Shown here in pieces: positions 8,343 through 18,212 of a stretch of DNA of 64,000 nucleotides. Position 1 is the first letter of the stretch, and each line of letters begins with the position of its first letter. The DNA is from Pediococcus inopinatus. Lineage in GTDB: Bacteria; Bacillota; Bacilli; Lactobacillales; Lactobacillaceae. A program made the translations under genes and the position numbers. The notes under the pieces are model-generated. The model saw only the letters and a program-made list of their open reading frames with translations, did no database searches and was not told the origin of the DNA. Location: positions 186,001-250,000 of the forward strand of contig NZ_CP019981.1 in assembly GCF_002982135.1 (NCBI RefSeq). Direction: 5' to 3'.

Positions 8343-9720
8343 GGGTGTTGCTCCCTTCGTTACTTTTTAGCGTGAAAAATTGTTGATAAATTTGTTTAAC
8401 AGCTTTTTTGGCGTCCGCCCGCTCTGTGCCTAACATGATGGAAATCCGAGAAGCACCTTGATTGATCATGTGGACGCCAATATTATTTTGAGCAAGAGGA
8501 CGAATGATATTTTCAATTGTCCCAATTTTAGAACGCATGCCTTCACCAACGACCATAATAATGGCGTAGTCGTCAATCCAATCGAGTTGGTCGGGGTGCA
8601 GTGTATTTTTGATATCATAACACATTTCATGAATTGTGTGGTCATCTAGCTGTTGCTTATCAAAAATGATCGTTAAATCATCGATCCCAGAAGGCATGTG
8701 TTCATATGAAACATCATATTTGTACAAAATTTGAAGGAGTTTTAATGTAAATCCCACTTCTTTATTGAGCAAATAACGATGCAGATATAGGGCAGCAAAG
8801 CGATCAGAACTGGCAACTCCGGTAATCGTATGTTTTGGCTGGAAATTTTCTTCAGGCACAATCAGAGTACCAGGTAGCTCTGGGTGATTGGTATTCTTGA
8901 CGTTAATTGGGACTTGGCCTTCAATGGCTGGAATGATGGCCTCATCGTGAAATACCGAGAAACCAGCATAAGAAAGTTCACGCATTTCGCGGTAGGTCAT
9001 CTTTTTGATTGCCTGGGGATGCGCTACAATTCGAGGGTCGACTGCATAGATGGCATTTACATCTGTAAAGTTTTCGTATAAATCTGCATGAAGACCGCGA
9101 GCTACAATGGCGCCTGTAATGTCGGAGCCACCTCTTGAGAAGGTGGCAATTTGGCCATTGGGCGTAAAACCAAAGAAGCCCGGGAAAATAAGTTTTTCAC
9201 CACCAAATTTTAAATGGGCAAGATTGTCATAGGTTTCCGGGCGAACAGTTGCATCGCTTGGATCGTCGGTTACGATAATGCCAGCTTCAAACGGATCAAC
9301 AAAGCGGGCTTTAATATCGAGTTGATTTAAAACACTAGTTAAAAGCATCGCGTTTAAACGTTCACCATGAGCTTTAAAGGCGGCCATCAGATAAGCATTG
9401 CTGGGATAATCTTCATCAGGTAAAGATTTTAATTTGGTAATGATTTTTTGAATTGGTCTAGCTGGTAAACTAAAAAATTGACCAATGGCCTCGTAGCGAT
9501 CCGCAATCATTTTTATAACCGGCTTTGCATCCGTATGGTCAATAACTGCTTGTGCATAGCTAATTAGAAGATCGGTTACTTTGGTATCGGTGGAAAAACG
9601 TTTACCGGGGGCTGAAACAACGACTATTTGTCGCTTAGGGTCAGCCGTGATGATATTGATAACTTTTTGAAAATGGGGACCGTCTGCCAGCGAGCTTCCG
9701 CCAAATTTTACAACATTCAT
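8332..9720 (-). CDS. lysC: Aspartate kinase
   Basis: First step of the aspartate family pathway: phosphorylation of aspartate. 462 residues with the kinase start VVKFGGSSLADG, the FSRGGSDITGA substrate region near residue 195, and two C-terminal ACT-type regulatory segments (the last ending GASRISIMLG near residue 430). This is the longer ThrA/LysC-type layout with allosteric control. The ribosome binding site AAGGAG is 14 bases from the ATG, an unusually long gap, but the MNVVKFGGSS start is canonical. Operon with dapF. No riboswitch precedes it on this strand. Confidence 0.93.
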   Translation of the reverse strand: MNVVKFGGSSLADGPHFQKVINIITADPKRQIVVVSAPGKRFSTDTKVTDLLISYAQAVIDHTDAKPVIKMIADRYEAIGQFFSLPARPIQKIITKLKSLPDEDYPSNAYLMAAFKAHGERLNAMLLTSVLNQLDIKARFVDPFEAGIIVTDDPSDATVRPETYDNLAHLKFGGEKLIFPGFFGFTPNGQIATFSRGGSDITGAIVARGLHADLYENFTDVNAIYAVDPRIVAHPQAIKKMTYREMRELSYAGFSVFHDEAIIPAIEGQVPINVKNTNHPELPGTLIVPEENFQPKHTITGVASSDRFAALYLHRYLLNKEVGFTLKLLQILYKYDVSYEHMPSGIDDLTIIFDKQQLDDHTIHEMCYDIKNTLHPDQLDWIDDYAIIMVVGEGMRSKIGTIENIIRPLAQNNIGVHMINQGASRISIMLGTERADAKKAVKQIYQQFFTLKSNEGSNTHAN

Positions 9721-9787
9721 GATTAGTTATGCCACTCCTTAAAATAAATTAAAAAAGATTTTATTAGAATTTGATTAGTTATTGTGA

Positions 9788-9815
9788 ATTTTAGCATTAA
9801 ATCTATGAATAGCAA
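9788..9815 (-). promoter_or_regulatory. Candidate promoter for lysC-dapF
   Basis: On the minus strand TTGCTA, a 16-base spacer and TAAAAT lie about 70 bases before the lysC start. This gives a divergent promoter arrangement with lysA. Confidence 0.5.
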
Positions 9816-9855
9816 TAAAAAAATTTGATTTAGGACTTAATTTCCACCGGAAGGG

Positions 9856-9884
9856 TTGACTATCTGTGAAAAGTATTATAAACT
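9856..9884 (+). promoter_or_regulatory. Promoter for the lysine riboswitch / lysA run
   Basis: TTGACT, a 17-base spacer and TAAACT (or the overlapping TATAAA at 9877) stand just upstream of the riboswitch aptamer. Confidence 0.65.
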
Positions 9885-9892
9885 TTTTAATA

Positions 9893-10075
9893 ATTTAAGA
9901 GGTTGCAACCAACATGAGTCACAAGCTGAGTTTCTATCAAACTTAGAAGCTTGTAAAAGGGGCGGTTGCCGAAGCGCTGAATCTGGATAGAGATTTAGTT
10001 AGCTGGGACGCAGTTTAAGAGACTACGGACTGTCGCAGCAAAACATGTCGGCTGCGGGGCGCTATCGACAATTGA
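9893..10075 (+). ncRNA. Lysine riboswitch (L-box)
   Basis: The aptamer signature is clear along the stretch: AGAGGTTGCA at its start, ATGAGT, AAAGGGGCGGTTGCCGAAGC, then GCTGGG, and GGGGCGCTATC near the end, in the order of the known lysC/lysA L-box class. It leads to lysA, 100 bases downstream. The expression platform is less clear: a CAGAAT/ATTCTG hairpin followed by GGATATTTTT, and a TTTTTGTTT/AAAACAAAAA stem before a T-run, are both candidates for a lysine-dependent terminator. Confidence 0.93.
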
Positions 10076-10175
10076 TACAGAATAACGAGAACTTAATTCT
10101 GGGATATTTTTGTTTGCGCAAAACAAAAAGATTCCTTTTTTTATTTTAAAATGGCAAAATAACAGGAGAAATACA

Positions 10176-11483
10176 ATGGATAAGCAGTTAGGAATTCAAA
10201 AAATTAATGCAGCGGGACATTTAACAATTGGTGGGATTGATGCTGCCGACTTGGCACATCAATTCGGCACACCATTGATTGCCTATGATGTTGCGAAGAT
10301 TCGCCAACAGATTCAAAATTTTAGTCGGGTGTTTGAAGAAGATCAAGTTGCCTATGAAGTGAGCTACGCCAGCAAAGCGTTTGCGACAGTTGGCATGTTT
10401 CAAGTTGTTGCCCAAGAAAAAGGGCATATTGACGTCGTTTCAGGTGGAGAATTGTATACGGCTATTAAAGCGGGATTCCCGATGGACAAAATTAGTTTCC
10501 ATGGGAACAACAAGTCGCGGGCCGAACTGGAAATGGCAGTTGACCAGCAAATTGGGGTCGTAATTTTAGATAATTTTTATGAAATTCAATTACTTAGTGA
10601 AATTTTGGCAGAAAAGGATCAGACCATAAACGTCATGTTACGTTTAACTCCCGGAATTTCTGCCCACACGCACAAGTACGATCAAACTGGTCAAGAAGAC
10701 AGCAAATTTGGTTTTGATATCCAATCGGGGCAAGCTGAAGAAGCTTTGCAACAGGTTTTAGCTAATCATCGTATGACGATGCTCGGAATTCATGCCCATA
10801 TTGGCTCACAGATTTTTGAAGTTGAAGGATTTGTGATGGCGGCCAATAAATTAGTTGATTTGGCAGCAGATTGGCAAGCCAAGTTTGATTTGGATATTCA
10901 GGTTCTAAATGTAGGTGGTGGGTTTGGTATTCGTTACACCAAAGATGATGATCCAATTGCACCAGAAAGGTTTGTTGATGCGATTGTTAAAGCGGTTCAA
11001 AAACGAGTTGCACTTCGTCAATTGAATATGCCTGCAATTTGGATTGAACCTGGCCGCTCCATTGTGGGTCCTGCCGGTTACAGTTTATACACAGTAGGTT
11101 CTCGAAAAGCAGTTCCGGGACACTTACCATATGTAACGGTCGATGGGGGCATGGGCGACAATATTCGTCCGGCTTTGTATCAAGCAGATTATGAAGCTGT
11201 TTTAGCCAACCGGGCCGCTGATGAAAATGAAGAAACGGTACGAGTAGCCGGAAAATATTGCGAATCCGGGGATGTTTTGATTCAAAAACAGGCGTTGCCA
11301 AAATCTCAACCTGGGGATACCTTGGCAATCTTATCAACCGGTGCTTACGGGTATTCAATGGCCTCCAATTATAATCGGAATCCGCGCCCGGCCGTAGTGT
11401 TTGTCGAAAACGGGCAAGCCAAAGTGGTTGTTAAACGAGAAAGTTACGAAGACCTGGTGAGTTTGGATCAGGATTACATTTAG
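10176..11483 (+). CDS. lysA: Diaminopimelate decarboxylase
   Basis: Makes L-lysine from meso-DAP with PLP. The PLP lysine is Lys67 in YEVSYASKAFA; HAHIGSQ, EPGRSIVG and the CESGDVL motif contributed across the dimer are all present. 435 residues, normal for the family. An upstream in-frame ATG at 10110 would add 22 residues of A/T-rich, uncoding-like sequence. AACAGGAG lies seven bases before the ATG at 10176, so that start is used. It is first in the riboswitch-controlled plus-strand set; having the last enzyme first means lysine formation is directly shut off by lysine. Confidence 0.95.
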   Translation: MDKQLGIQKINAAGHLTIGGIDAADLAHQFGTPLIAYDVAKIRQQIQNFSRVFEEDQVAYEVSYASKAFATVGMFQVVAQEKGHIDVVSGGELYTAIKAGFPMDKISFHGNNKSRAELEMAVDQQIGVVILDNFYEIQLLSEILAEKDQTINVMLRLTPGISAHTHKYDQTGQEDSKFGFDIQSGQAEEALQQVLANHRMTMLGIHAHIGSQIFEVEGFVMAANKLVDLAADWQAKFDLDIQVLNVGGGFGIRYTKDDDPIAPERFVDAIVKAVQKRVALRQLNMPAIWIEPGRSIVGPAGYSLYTVGSRKAVPGHLPYVTVDGGMGDNIRPALYQADYEAVLANRAADENEETVRVAGKYCESGDVLIQKQALPKSQPGDTLAILSTGAYGYSMASNYNRNPRPAVVFVENGQAKVVVKRESYEDLVSLDQDYI

Positions 11484-11587
11484 ATGTCGTATAATAGAAG
11501 AAGAGTAAAAATAATTTTTTAAGGTTGGCTTAATCCGGCAATCTTAAAATATACATACACACAAAATTCGAAGGGTAGGTTCAAGAT

Positions 11588-12298
11588 ATGGCACAGTTAG
11601 ACGCACGTGAAATTATTGATTTTATTAGTAATGCTAAAAAGAAAACGGCGGTGAAAGTTTACTTAAAAGGTAACTTGGATAAACTTGATTTTCCGAACGT
11701 TATTCAAAGTTTTGTAGAATCCAAGGCTGGAACAATTTTCGGTGACTGGGCCGACGTAAAACCTTTTCTTGAAGCAAACAAAGCAGTAATTGATGATTAC
11801 GTTGTTGAAAATGATGGTCGCAATACGGCTGTACCTTTGTTGGACACCAAAAATATCAATGCTCGTATTGAACCAGGTGCCATCATTCGTGATCAAGTTG
11901 TTATTGGTGACAATGCCGTGATTATGATGGGAGCCTTAATCAACATTGGTGCAGAAATCGGTGAAGACACGATGATTGATATGGGCGTTGTCATGGGTGG
12001 TCGAGCAACGGTTGGTAAACACGCACACATTGGAGCCGGAACAGTTTTAGCAGGGGTTGTTGAACCGGCATCAGCTGAACCAGTTCGGATTGATGATGAT
12101 GTGATGATTGGCGCAAACGCCGTTGTTTTAGAAGGAGTGCATGTCGGTAAAGGCGCAGTTGTGGCAGCTGGTGCGGTTGTGACCAAAGACGTTGACCCTA
12201 ACACGATGGTAGCCGGAGTTCCTGCTCGCAAGATGAAGGATATTGACGACCAAACACGATCAAAAACAGAACTAGAGGACACGTTAAGAAAGCTGTAA
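11588..12298 (+). CDS. dapH: Tetrahydrodipicolinate N-acetyltransferase
   Basis: Acetylates 2,3,4,5-tetrahydrodipicolinate with acetyl-CoA, committing the pathway to the acetylated DAP route. 236 residues: a helical N-terminal substrate domain, then from about residue 95 hexapeptide repeats of a left-handed beta helix ([17 protein letters not shown], then repeated IG/VG..A.IGAG units) and the C-terminal GVPAR. Followed after four bases by the matching deacetylase. A 104-base gap separates it from lysA and holds a TATAAT-like element near 11490, so an extra promoter is possible. Confidence 0.94.
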   Translation: MAQLDAREIIDFISNAKKKTAVKVYLKGNLDKLDFPNVIQSFVESKAGTIFGDWADVKPFLEANKAVIDDYVVENDGRNTAVPLLDTKNINARIEPGAIIRDQVVIGDNAVIMMGALINIGAEIGEDTMIDMGVVMGGRATVGKHAHIGAGTVLAGVVEPASAEPVRIDDDVMIGANAVVLEGVHVGKGAVVAAGAVVTKDVDPNTMVAGVPARKMKDIDDQTRSKTELEDTLRKL

Positions 12299-12302
12299 GC
12301 CA

Positions 12303-13469
12303 ATGGAAAATAAAAGCCAAGAACCGCTAACAGAGTCGCAACTAATTCAAATCTATCAGGATTTACATCAAATCCCAGAGTTAGCAATGCAAGAAGTTCA
12401 AACGCATGCTTATTTAGAAAAAATTATTCGTCAATTTGACCAAACAAACTTAGAGATTACAACGCCAGCGCAAATGCCAACGGCCCTATTAGTTTTAGTT
12501 CATGGGAGTGCGCCAAAACGAACCGTTGGTTATAGGACAGATATTGATGGTTTGCCAGTAAAGGAAGAAACGGATTTGCCGTTCGCTTCAACACATCCAA
12601 ATGTGATGCACGCTTGCGGACATGATATTCATATGTCAGTTGCTTTGGGCACACTGAGTTATTTTGCCAGTCATCAGCCTAAAGACAATCTTTTGTTTTT
12701 CTTTCAACCAGCTGAAGAGAGCTTGAATGGCGGAAAAACAGCTTATGAAAAAAATGTGTTTACTGGTAAATGGCGTCCTGATGAATTTTATGGACTCCAT
12801 GATAATCCTGATTTACCAGTAGGAGCAATTGGCTGTCGGATGGGCACATTGTTTGCTGGCACTACCGAAGTTGATGTTGATTTTTATGGCAAAGGTGGCC
12901 ATGCAGCATTTCCCCAAGATGCTAACGATATGGTTGTGGCTGCTAGCCAGTTTATTAATCAGGTGCAAACGATCGTGTCACGAAGCGTGGATCCCATCGA
13001 AGGCGGCGTAATTACGTTTGGCAAGTTTGAAGCTGGAACGATTCGCAATGTGATTGCGGGCCGGGCCCATTTGGAAGGAACCATTCGCGGTTTGACGCAA
13101 ACGATGATTGAACACATTGATCAGCGGATCAAAGAAGTTGCGAATGGGATTGCCCAGAGCTATCAAGCAACAGTGGAAGTGAAACTTAACCAAGGTGGTT
13201 ACTGGCCAGTTGAAAATAATTCGGCTTTAACGAAAAACTTTATTTCCTATATGAAACAAGCAGAGAATGTGCAATTTGTTGAAACGCAGCCGGCAATGAC
13301 TGGAGAAGATTTTGGGTACCTATTAGCGAAGTTTCCAGGGACCATGTTTTGGCTGGGAGTTGAAGATGCCTCACAGTTGCATTCAGCCACATTAAAACCG
13401 AATCTAAAAGCGATTCAGCTTGGAGTTAGTGCCATTACGGGATTCTTACTAGATCGAATGAATAAATAA
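12303..13469 (+). CDS. N-acetyl-L,L-diaminopimelate deacetylase (M20D, YkuR type)
   Basis: Metal-dependent amidohydrolase of peptidase family M20D that removes acetyl from N-acetyl-L,L-DAP. Metal-ligand motifs are visible: DIDGLPV near residue 81, HACGHDIH near residue 103, PAEES near residue 139, [10 protein letters not shown] near residue 168, and the late H in [10 protein letters not shown]. 388 residues, full length. The start is four bases after dapH, which supports the assignment over a generic amino-acylase. Called by several names (ykuR, dapL or dapE-like), so no symbol is given. Confidence 0.92.
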   Translation: MENKSQEPLTESQLIQIYQDLHQIPELAMQEVQTHAYLEKIIRQFDQTNLEITTPAQMPTALLVLVHGSAPKRTVGYRTDIDGLPVKEETDLPFASTHPNVMHACGHDIHMSVALGTLSYFASHQPKDNLLFFFQPAEESLNGGKTAYEKNVFTGKWRPDEFYGLHDNPDLPVGAIGCRMGTLFAGTTEVDVDFYGKGGHAAFPQDANDMVVAASQFINQVQTIVSRSVDPIEGGVITFGKFEAGTIRNVIAGRAHLEGTIRGLTQTMIEHIDQRIKEVANGIAQSYQATVEVKLNQGGYWPVENNSALTKNFISYMKQAENVQFVETQPAMTGEDFGYLLAKFPGTMFWLGVEDASQLHSATLKPNLKAIQLGVSAITGFLLDRMNK

Positions 13470-13492
13470 TCAATATGAAAGGAAATAAAATT

Positions 13493-14416
13493 ATGTTTAA
13501 AAATGCAGATATTTTAACTGCGATTGTGACGCCGTTTGATGATCAGGGGCAAATCGATTTTCCGGCTTTAAAAACATTAACCAATCATCTTTTTGATACT
13601 GGTAGTCGGGGCTTTATTATTGGTGGAACTACAGGGGAAACTCCTAATTTAACGCATGATGAAAAAATTGAATTGTATACCCGGTTTGCTGAAATCGTTG
13701 ATGGACGAGGACCAATCATTGCTGGGACTGGTAGTAACAACACCTTAGAAACGGCCCGTTTCACTAAAGAAGTTGGCCAAATTAAGGGCATTCATATGGC
13801 TCTTGTGGTTGTCCCTTATTACAATAAACCTAATCAACGCGGGATGGTTGCTCATTTTACAACTGTTGCCGATCAGTCACCAATTCCAGTTGCAATTTAT
13901 AACATTCCTGGTCGAACGGGTGTCACCATGCAAAATGAGACGGTTGTTCAGTTAGCACAACATCCAAATATTCAGGCGGTTAAACAGTGTACTTCCTTAG
14001 AGGATTTGGAATACTTAGTTCAAAATACCCCAGATGATTTCATGGTCTACACAGGTGAAGATGCACAAACATTACCCGGGATTGCGATTGGCGCAAACGG
14101 GGTGGTTTCTGTAGCGGCGCATATATATGGAAAAGATATGCGCGCAATGTTGGATGCCCTTTATGAGGGTAACAGAGAGTTAGCGGCAAGTTTACAACGG
14201 CGTTTGACCCCTAAAATGGAAGCTTTATTCCTTTATCCATCACCATCACCTGTTAAGGCTGTTTTGAAGGCCCAAGGATTTCAAGTGGGCGGTAGTCGTT
14301 TACCGATCTTGCCATTGAATCACGAAGAGCGCCAAACATTGGCAAAAGCTTTGGGATTAAATGAGGAAGCCTTGGAAATAACTGATTTAGGCGAGTTAGG
14401 AGTTGCAGATGATTAA
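13493..14416 (+). CDS. dapA: 4-hydroxy-tetrahydrodipicolinate synthase
   Basis: Condenses aspartate semialdehyde and pyruvate. The Schiff-base lysine is Lys164 (IQAVKQCTS) and the catalytic tyrosine is Tyr136 ([11 protein letters not shown]); the GGTTGETP pyruvate-binding motif is near residue 44. An upstream ATG at 13475 would place the ribosome binding site inside the gene; AAAGGA precedes the ATG at 13493, giving 307 residues. It lies 23 bases after the deacetylase and overlaps dapB by eight bases. Confidence 0.95.
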   Translation: MFKNADILTAIVTPFDDQGQIDFPALKTLTNHLFDTGSRGFIIGGTTGETPNLTHDEKIELYTRFAEIVDGRGPIIAGTGSNNTLETARFTKEVGQIKGIHMALVVVPYYNKPNQRGMVAHFTTVADQSPIPVAIYNIPGRTGVTMQNETVVQLAQHPNIQAVKQCTSLEDLEYLVQNTPDDFMVYTGEDAQTLPGIAIGANGVVSVAAHIYGKDMRAMLDALYEGNRELAASLQRRLTPKMEALFLYPSPSPVKAVLKAQGFQVGGSRLPILPLNHEERQTLAKALGLNEEALEITDLGELGVADD

Positions 14417-15191
14417 AATAATTATTGCGGGATTTAATGGTTCGATGGGCCAAAAAGCCGTCAAACTTGTGAATGACACAAAAGACTTTCAATTAGTTGC
14501 TGTATACAGCCCGGTAGTCACTGATTTACAGCCAGCCAGCTATGATTTAGCAGATGAGGTTCAGGTATTTAATGATCTTACGAACATCAAGACGGATGCC
14601 GATGTGTGGATTGATTTCAGCACACCAAAAGCAGTTTTTGAAAATACTAAATTTGCCTTGGGTCATCAAATTCGCCCGGTAGTGGGAACGAGTGGTTTAT
14701 CGGATCAACAAGTTGAAGATCTCAAAGCCTACGCAAAAGATCAGCATATGGCTGGACTGATTGTGCCTAACTTTGGAATTTCGGCCGTTTTGTTGATGAA
14801 ATTTGCAAAAGAAGCTGCTCAATATTTCCCTGAAGCAGAAATTATTGAAATGCACCATGCTGATAAAATCGATGCTCCTTCAGGGACTGCTTTAAGTACT
14901 GCAAAACAAATTAGTGAAGCCCGTGAGCCCCAAGCGGCTGATAATGCCAAGTTTGAAGAAACCTTACCAGGTGCTCGTGGTGGTAATTATAAAGGGATCA
15001 GAATTCATTCAGTACGGTTACCAGGATACGTGGCTCATGAACAGGTTTTATTCGGTAGTGAAGGAGAAGCCTTAACGATTCGTCAAGATTCCTTTATCCG
15101 CGATTCCTTCATGAAGGGTGTGGAAGTAGCCGTTAAAAATGTCGGGAAACTATCTGAATTGGTCGTCGGTTTAGAGAACGTTTTATCGTAA
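14409..15191 (+). CDS. dapB: 4-hydroxy-tetrahydrodipicolinate reductase
   Basis: NAD(P)H-dependent reduction of the DapA product. Rossmann start [12 protein letters not shown], the substrate motif [18 protein letters not shown] near residue 140 and the family end VVGLENVL are present; 260 residues. A TTG at 14403 is in frame, but TAGGAG is six bases before the ATG at 14409, which therefore is the start. Translation is coupled to dapA through the overlap. Confidence 0.95.
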   Translation: MIKIIIAGFNGSMGQKAVKLVNDTKDFQLVAVYSPVVTDLQPASYDLADEVQVFNDLTNIKTDADVWIDFSTPKAVFENTKFALGHQIRPVVGTSGLSDQQVEDLKAYAKDQHMAGLIVPNFGISAVLLMKFAKEAAQYFPEAEIIEMHHADKIDAPSGTALSTAKQISEAREPQAADNAKFEETLPGARGGNYKGIRIHSVRLPGYVAHEQVLFGSEGEALTIRQDSFIRDSFMKGVEVAVKNVGKLSELVVGLENVLS

Positions 15192-15209
15192 AAATTAAGG
15201 AGTGGTAGA

Positions 15210-16403
15210 ATGCCAAAATTAAATGCAGCTTTAGAAAATCAAGTTAATCAACGTTTAGATTCGATCGGGCCATCTGGGATTCGTGCTTTTGACCAAAAGG
15301 TGACAGGTATTCCTGGACTAGTTAAATTGACTTTGGGCGAACCCGGTTTTAACACCCCAGAACACGTCAAAGAGGCCGCAGTAGAGAGCATTCGTAATAA
15401 TGATTCTCATTATTCGGCTCAAAAGGGAACTCCCGCATTGCGAAATGCCATTAGTGGATTTCTAAAAACTCGTTACGATTTGGATTACGATGCAGATACG
15501 GAAATTGTCACTACAATTGGGGCCACAGAGGCCTTAGCCGCCAGCTTAATGGCAATTTTGAACCCTGGTGATAAAGTCATTGTGCCAACCCCAGCGTTTG
15601 CTTTGTATGTGCCCTTGATTACTATTGCAGGTGGAATTCCGGTTGAAGTAGATACCTCAAACGATAACTTTGTGCTAACGCCACAACGTTTAGAAGAAAC
15701 CCTTGCCAATGAAGGCGATGCTGTTAAAGCAATCATCTTGACCTATCCGAATAATCCAACGGGTGTGGAATACACAGAGGCTGAATTACAAGGGTTAGCA
15801 GACGTGATTGCTACAAAACAAATGTTTGTTATCGCAGATGAAATTTATAGCGAACTTACATATGATATTACCCATCATTCAATTGCAGCAATGATTCCAG
15901 AACAAACAATTTTAATTAATGGTTTGTCAAAATCACATGCCATGACTGGATATCGAATTGGTTATATCGCGGCCCCGGCTGATTTTGTTAAAAACGCAGC
16001 TAAAATGCATGCCTTTTTAGTCACAGCGCCTTCAAATCCAGCCCAAGCAGCAGCTGCAGAAGCCTTAGCAAATGGCTTGGAAGATCCTCAAAAAATGTGT
16101 GTGCAGTATAAAAAGAGTCGGGACTATGTGATTGATTGCTTAGATAAATTAGGTTTCGAAACGGTTCCACCAAAAGGTGCCTTCTATATTTTTGCCAAGA
16201 TTCCAGCGGCCTTTACGCAAAATTCAGTTGATTTTGCGACCGAGCTTGCTCAAGATGGCAAAGTTGGTGTGATTCCAGGAAGCGCGTTTGGACCTGGTGG
16301 TGAAGGCTACATCCGTTTATCGTATGCGGCAAGTGTGGAAGATTTGCATGCTGCAATGACAAATATGAAGGGTTTCATGGCTGCTAAAACAAGTGTGGCT
16401 TAG
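15210..16403 (+). CDS. patA: Aminotransferase, N-acetyl-L,L-DAP aminotransferase (PatA type)
   Basis: PLP-dependent class I/II aminotransferase, 397 residues. PLP Lys241 sits in NGLSKSHAMTGYRIGY; YPNNPTGV (residue ~179) and ADEIYSEL (~209) are the cofactor and substrate motifs. Its position between dapB and asd supports the N-acetyl-amino-ketopimelate/glutamate transamination of the acetylated DAP route, as for B. subtilis PatA. Nineteen bases after dapB, with AAGGAG. Confidence 0.92.
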   Translation: MPKLNAALENQVNQRLDSIGPSGIRAFDQKVTGIPGLVKLTLGEPGFNTPEHVKEAAVESIRNNDSHYSAQKGTPALRNAISGFLKTRYDLDYDADTEIVTTIGATEALAASLMAILNPGDKVIVPTPAFALYVPLITIAGGIPVEVDTSNDNFVLTPQRLEETLANEGDAVKAIILTYPNNPTGVEYTEAELQGLADVIATKQMFVIADEIYSELTYDITHHSIAAMIPEQTILINGLSKSHAMTGYRIGYIAAPADFVKNAAKMHAFLVTAPSNPAQAAAAEALANGLEDPQKMCVQYKKSRDYVIDCLDKLGFETVPPKGAFYIFAKIPAAFTQNSVDFATELAQDGKVGVIPGSAFGPGGEGYIRLSYAASVEDLHAAMTNMKGFMAAKTSVA

Positions 16404-16438
16404 GTACTAAAAATTCATCAAGTAAAGAGGAAAATTAA

Positions 16439-17500
16439 ATGGGCGAATATAATGTGGCTATTTTAGGTGCAACAGGTGCTGTCGGAACGCGTTTAATTCA
16501 ACAGTTAGAGCAATCTACTATTCCAGTGAAATCAATAAAATTTTTAGCTTCAGCAAGATCAGCTGGGAAACAATTGAAGTTCCGGGATGCACCAGTAGTG
16601 GTTGAAGAAGCTAAACCAGAATCTTTTGAAGGTGTTGATTTAGTATTGGCATCTGCAGGTGGGGATGTTTCCAAGCGTCTATTGCCAGAAGCGGTTAAAC
16701 GGGGTGCTGTTTGTGTGGATAACACGAGCGCATTTCGAATGGACCCTGCTGTGCCGTTGGTTGTGCCTGAGGTCAATGCGGAGGCTCTTAACCGACACCA
16801 TGGGATTATTGCTAATCCAAACTGTTCAACGATCCAGATGGTGGTTGCGTTGGAACCCATTCGTAAGGCATTTGGATTAAAACAAGTGATAGTATCTACG
16901 TATCAGGCTGCATCTGGTGCGGGTCAACAGGCTTGGAACGAGATGAATACCCAAGCTCAGGAACATTTAGATGGCAAAGAAATGCAAAGTACTATTTTTC
17001 CTGTAAAGGGTGGGGCAAAGCATTATCCATTGGCTTTTAATCTCTTACCTCAAATTGATGTTTTTGAAGATGATGGCTATACACATGAAGAGTGGAAAAT
17101 GATCCATGAAACAAAGAAAATCATGTTGGATGATATGGATGCCCCAGATATCAAGGTGACGGCAACTTGCGTCCGCGTTCCGGTTGGAATTGGACATGGC
17201 GAGACGGTGTACTTTGAGGTGGCTGATCCAAAGCAGGCGAGTCGCGAGAAGATTCAAGAAGCATTGGCAAAGGCTCCTGGGGTTGTGTTGCAGGATGATC
17301 CAGACCAACAGTTGTATCCACAACCGATTAATGCAGAAGGCAAACGAGAGACGTTTGTGGGCCGAGTGCGTGGTGATCAAGAGAATCCAGGAAGTTATCA
17401 TATGTGGGTGGTTTCGGATAACTTGTTGAAGGGTGCTGCGTGGAATACGGTGCAGATTGCGGAGAAGTTGGTGGAAAAGAAACTAGTGAGAATAAAGTGA
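16439..17500 (+). CDS. asd: Aspartate-semialdehyde dehydrogenase
   Basis: Reduces aspartyl phosphate to the semialdehyde. NADP-binding ILGATGAVG at residue 8, catalytic Cys129 in NPNCSTIQM, and the substrate motif [13 protein letters not shown] near residue 243. 353 residues, full length. Last gene of the lysine run, closed by the nested hairpin repeats that follow. With lysC on the other strand, every step from aspartate to lysine is encoded in this window. Confidence 0.95.
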   Translation: MGEYNVAILGATGAVGTRLIQQLEQSTIPVKSIKFLASARSAGKQLKFRDAPVVVEEAKPESFEGVDLVLASAGGDVSKRLLPEAVKRGAVCVDNTSAFRMDPAVPLVVPEVNAEALNRHHGIIANPNCSTIQMVVALEPIRKAFGLKQVIVSTYQAASGAGQQAWNEMNTQAQEHLDGKEMQSTIFPVKGGAKHYPLAFNLLPQIDVFEDDGYTHEEWKMIHETKKIMLDDMDAPDIKVTATCVRVPVGIGHGETVYFEVADPKQASREKIQEALAKAPGVVLQDDPDQQLYPQPINAEGKRETFVGRVRGDQENPGSYHMWVVSDNLLKGAAWNTVQIAEKLVEKKLVRIK

Positions 17501-17517
17501 GCGTAACAAATCGTTAG

Positions 17518-17710
17518 ACCAAAAAATATAAGCAAGGTGGAAGCGGGATCGCATCCCGCTGGGAACCTTGCTTATATTTTTTGGTTTGATTTGTGGAGCT
17601 GTCCTCAAGTTTAGCGGAAAAAATTAAGGCAAGGCGGAGGTCGGGATCGCATCCCGGCTGTGAACCTTGCTTATATTTTTTGGTCTGATTTGTGGAGCTG
17701 TCCTCAAAAC
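17518..17710 (+). repeat. Nested-hairpin terminator repeat, two tandem units
   Basis: Unit 1 (17518-17608): outer stem ACCAAAAAATATAAGCAAGG / CCTTGCTTATATTTTTTGGT around the inner hairpin AGCGGGATcgcATCCCGCT, then the tail GGAGCTGTCCTCAA. Unit 2 (about 17622-17707) has a degenerate left arm (AAGGCAAGGC), a variant inner hairpin (GTCGGGATcgcATCCCGGC) and the same right arm and tail. Related units occur at 28081 and 49829. The outer stem plus T-run works as a terminator for asd. Confidence 0.8.
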
Positions 17711-17723
17711 GACGCGAAATATT

Positions 17724-17782
17724 AAAAAACTATCGCCTTGGTATAGAAGTAAAAGACTTCTATACCAAGGCAATAGTTTTTT
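17724..17782. terminator. Bidirectional terminator facing the DsrE-like gene
   Basis: A 27-base arm ending in CTTGGTATAGAAGT pairs with ACTTCTATACCAAG around AAAAG, flanked by A- and T-runs. It can stop the minus-strand DsrE-nuclease transcript as well as read-through from asd. Confidence 0.85.
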
Positions 17783-17870
17783 CTGATTTTATTTCCGACG
17801 TCTCTAAAAAATTGACAACTAGGAGAATAAACACAATTTATCAGCATTTGCCAGGCTTATTCAAACTGAA

Positions 17871-18203
17871 TTATGGCTTGATATAGCGATATCCTTGGTC
17901 TTGAAGCTGTGCCAAATCAATGATGCCGGCCGGCACAACTTTGACGGCTCGGGGTAACTGACTTGCCTGAATTTGATGGCTATTCATTGCATTTTGACAA
18001 GCATGGAAGCTCACCAAGTCTTTTGCGTTTTCAATGAATCGACCAATTTCCGGCGTTAAGTAATCACTAATGGCTGGGCCGTTTACAACAACGATCAAAT
18101 CAATGCGTATCTGTTGTTCTTTGGAAAAATTAATTGCATTTTTTATGTTTGAAAGGGCTGATTGCCATTTCTCACGTTCATCAATATGAAAAACAATTTT
18201 CAT
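17871..18203 (-). CDS. DsrE/DsrF-like small protein
   Basis: 110 residues with the DsrE fold pattern: MKIVFHIDE start, IRIDLIVVVNGPAIS near residue 33, and VKVVPAGIIDLAQLQDQGYRYIKP at the end. A single cysteine lies in VSFHACQNAMNS (about residue 69), the usual position of the DsrE sulfur-carrier cysteine. GAGG is seven bases before the ATG. It is 10 bases downstream of the nuclease and probably co-transcribed. A sulfur-relay role is only a family guess. Confidence 0.8.
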   Translation of the reverse strand: MKIVFHIDEREKWQSALSNIKNAINFSKEQQIRIDLIVVVNGPAISDYLTPEIGRFIENAKDLVSFHACQNAMNSHQIQASQLPRAVKVVPAGIIDLAQLQDQGYRYIKP

Positions 18204-18212
18204 AGCTTAGCC

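Noticed and set aside
11893-12387. 164-codon minus-strand frame opposite dapH and the deacetylase start
   Set aside because: Shadow of the hexapeptide-repeat coding strand; composition is Ala/Thr/Pro-rich and without a start signal.
16498-16860. 120-codon minus-strand frame opposite asd
   Set aside because: Shadow of a well-supported gene; no start signal.
17692-17886. 64-codon frame between the asd repeats and the DsrE-like gene
   Set aside because: It runs through a repeat tail and a perfect terminator hairpin; no ribosome binding site.
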